A stretch of 13,602 nt of DNA from Actinomycetota bacterium. Its GTDB lineage: Bacteria; Actinomycetota; Thermoleophilia; Solirubrobacterales; 70-9. This document shows, piece by piece, positions 12,293 to 13,602 of this stretch (the stretch's first letter is position 1; every line of letters begins with the position of its first letter). A program made the position numbers and the translations under genes. The notes under the pieces were generated by a model. It was not told the origin of the DNA and made no database searches. It saw nothing but the letters and a program-made list of their open reading frames with translations. Where the stretch lies: assembly GCA_018268695.1 (NCBI GenBank), contig JAFDWD010001127.1:1-13602 (forward strand). The letters are read 5' to 3'.

Positions 12293-13507
12293 GTGTCTGA
12301 GGAAGCCGTAATCGTCGCCGCCGCCCGCACCCCGATCGGGAGGGCCGGAAAGGGGTCGCTGGTGTCGATGCGCGGGGACGACCTCGCGACGATCGCGGTC
12401 GAGGCCGCGCTCGCCCAGGTGCCCGAGGTGAAGCCCGACGACGTCGAGGACCTGATGATGGGATGCGGCCAGCCGGCGGCCGAGCAGGGCTTCAACATGG
12501 GCCGCGTGGTGGCGGTGATGGCGGGCCTCCCCGAGGTCCCCGGGGTCACCGTGAACCGCTACTGCTCCTCCTCCTTGCAGACGATCCGCATGGCCACGCA
12601 CGCGATCCGCTCGGGCGAGGGCGAGTGCTTCATCGCCGCCGGTGCCGAGTCCTGCAGCCACTTCGACAAGGGCAACGCCGACCGCGTCCCCGACACCAAG
12701 AACCCGCGTTTCGCCGCGGCGATGGAGCGGAGCGCGGAGCGGGCGCAGGCCGGGGCACCCCCGTGGGAGCCGGCCGCGGGCCTGCCCGACGTCTACATCG
12801 CGATGGGCTACACGGCGGAGAACGTGGCCGATCTCGAGGGCATCACCCGCGAGGAGATGGACGCCTTCGCGGCGCGCTCCCAGCAGCTCGCCGTGGCGCG
12901 CCAGGAGGAAGGTTTCTTCGACGCCGAGATCACCCCGGTGACGCTGTCCGACGGGACCGTCGTCGACCGTGACGACGGTCCGCGCCCCGGCACCACCGCG
13001 GAGAAGCTGGCGGGCCTGAAGCCGGTCTTCCGCGAGGACGGGCGGATCACCGCGGGCAACGCCTGCCCGCTGAACGACGGCGGCGCCGCGGTGGTCGTCA
13101 CCAGCGCGAGCTTCGCCCGCGAGCGTGGGATCGAGCCGCTCGCCCGCATCGTCGCCACCGGCGTCGGCGCGGTCGACCCGGAGGTCATGGGCCTCGGCCC
13201 GGTGCCCGCCTCGAGGGCTGCGCTCCGCTGGGCGGGGATGACGATCGACGACGTCGACCTGGTCGAGATCAACGAGGCCTTCGCCGCCCAGGTGATCCCC
13301 AGCGCCCGCCGCCTCGACATCCCCCTCGACAAACTGAACGTGAACGGCGGCGCGATCGCCCTCGGCCACCCCTTCGGGATGACCGGAGCCCGCATCCTGA
13401 TCACCCTCCTGAACGGCCTCCGCGCCCGTGACGCGACGATCGGCCTGGAGACGATGTGCGTCGGCGGTGGCCAGGGGATGGCGCTGATCGTGGAGCGGTT
13501 GAAGTAG
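12293..13507 (+). CDS. Thiolase (acetyl-CoA acyltransferase)
   Basis: 404 aa, the standard thiolase length. The first strand VIVAAARTPIG is typical. VNRYCSSSLQTI carries the nucleophile C91 (the usual motif is C-x-S-G-L; here S-S-L). NEAFAAQ is conserved. GGAIALGHPFGMTGAR gives H359, and CVGGGQGMALI gives the second active-site Cys, C389. It should cleave a 3-oxoacyl-CoA with CoA to acetyl-CoA (or propionyl-CoA) and a shortened acyl-CoA; biosynthetic condensation is possible but less likely in this degradative setting. It follows the MaoC-type hydratase in the operon controlled by operator copy 3. A dedicated 3-hydroxyacyl-CoA dehydrogenase is not seen nearby, so one of the SDRs may fill that step. 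The chain-length preference cannot be read from the sequence. Confidence 0.95.
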   Translation: MSEEAVIVAAARTPIGRAGKGSLVSMRGDDLATIAVEAALAQVPEVKPDDVEDLMMGCGQPAAEQGFNMGRVVAVMAGLPEVPGVTVNRYCSSSLQTIRMATHAIRSGEGECFIAAGAESCSHFDKGNADRVPDTKNPRFAAAMERSAERAQAGAPPWEPAAGLPDVYIAMGYTAENVADLEGITREEMDAFAARSQQLAVARQEEGFFDAEITPVTLSDGTVVDRDDGPRPGTTAEKLAGLKPVFREDGRITAGNACPLNDGGAAVVVTSASFARERGIEPLARIVATGVGAVDPEVMGLGPVPASRAALRWAGMTIDDVDLVEINEAFAAQVIPSARRLDIPLDKLNVNGGAIALGHPFGMTGARILITLLNGLRARDATIGLETMCVGGGQGMALIVERLK

Positions 13508-13602
13508 GGGAGTTGCGCGGGCCGCTCCGGCCGTCCGAGGTGCAGGACGGGAGGGAGTGCGGTGTTTCGCCGAGGGTCCGTGCGTGATCTGCCACACCCG
13601 GC

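Overview
The window is 13.6 kb of very GC-rich DNA packed with metabolic genes. The gene families point to an actinobacterium, perhaps the Thermoleophilia/Solirubrobacterales side: a mycofactocin-type short-chain dehydrogenase (SDR), a probable F420-dependent luciferase-like oxidoreductase, several SDRs, a MaoC hydratase, and GTG/TTG starts. That placement is inference; no rRNA or other taxonomic marker is present. I see no tRNA, rRNA, insertion sequence or CRISPR array, and no gene-free stretch longer than about 120 bases.

Layout: (1) 1-1060, plus strand: the 3' end of an alpha/beta hydrolase overlapping a 3-hydroxyisobutyrate-dehydrogenase-like gene. (2) 1104-2953, minus strand: an SDR downstream of a CUT2 (ribose-type) ABC permease. 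(3) 3073-5936, plus strand: the ABC ATPase and the lipoprotein substrate-binding protein of the same transporter, which is therefore split across a divergent promoter. A strong hairpin follows at 5958-5994. (4) 6023-9599, plus strand: aldehyde dehydrogenase, mycofactocin-type SDR, second SDR and a SnoaL-like protein, closely spaced. (5) 9596-11361, minus strand: luciferase-like oxidoreductase and SMP-30/gluconolactonase-like gene, overlapping by 4 bases. (6) 11424-13507, plus strand: MaoC-type hydratase and thiolase.

The most informative non-coding signal is a palindrome, CCAAGC-N4-GCTTGG. It occurs perfectly three times (3013-3028, 4662-4677, 11404-11419), each time in a promoter region, plus one degenerate copy at 4617-4632. 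It joins the transporter and the hydratase/thiolase and lactonase operons into one probable regulon. The regulator, probably TetR- or LacI-type, is not in the window.

Working model (inference): the transporter imports a small polar or cyclic substrate. Alcohol groups are oxidised by the mycofactocin-dependent SDR and the other SDRs. The luciferase-like enzyme and the SMP-30 enzyme may form and open, or reduce and open, a ketone/lactone intermediate. Aldehyde dehydrogenase, MaoC hydratase and thiolase then carry the product through a beta-oxidation-like route to acyl-CoA. The substrate cannot be named from the sequence.
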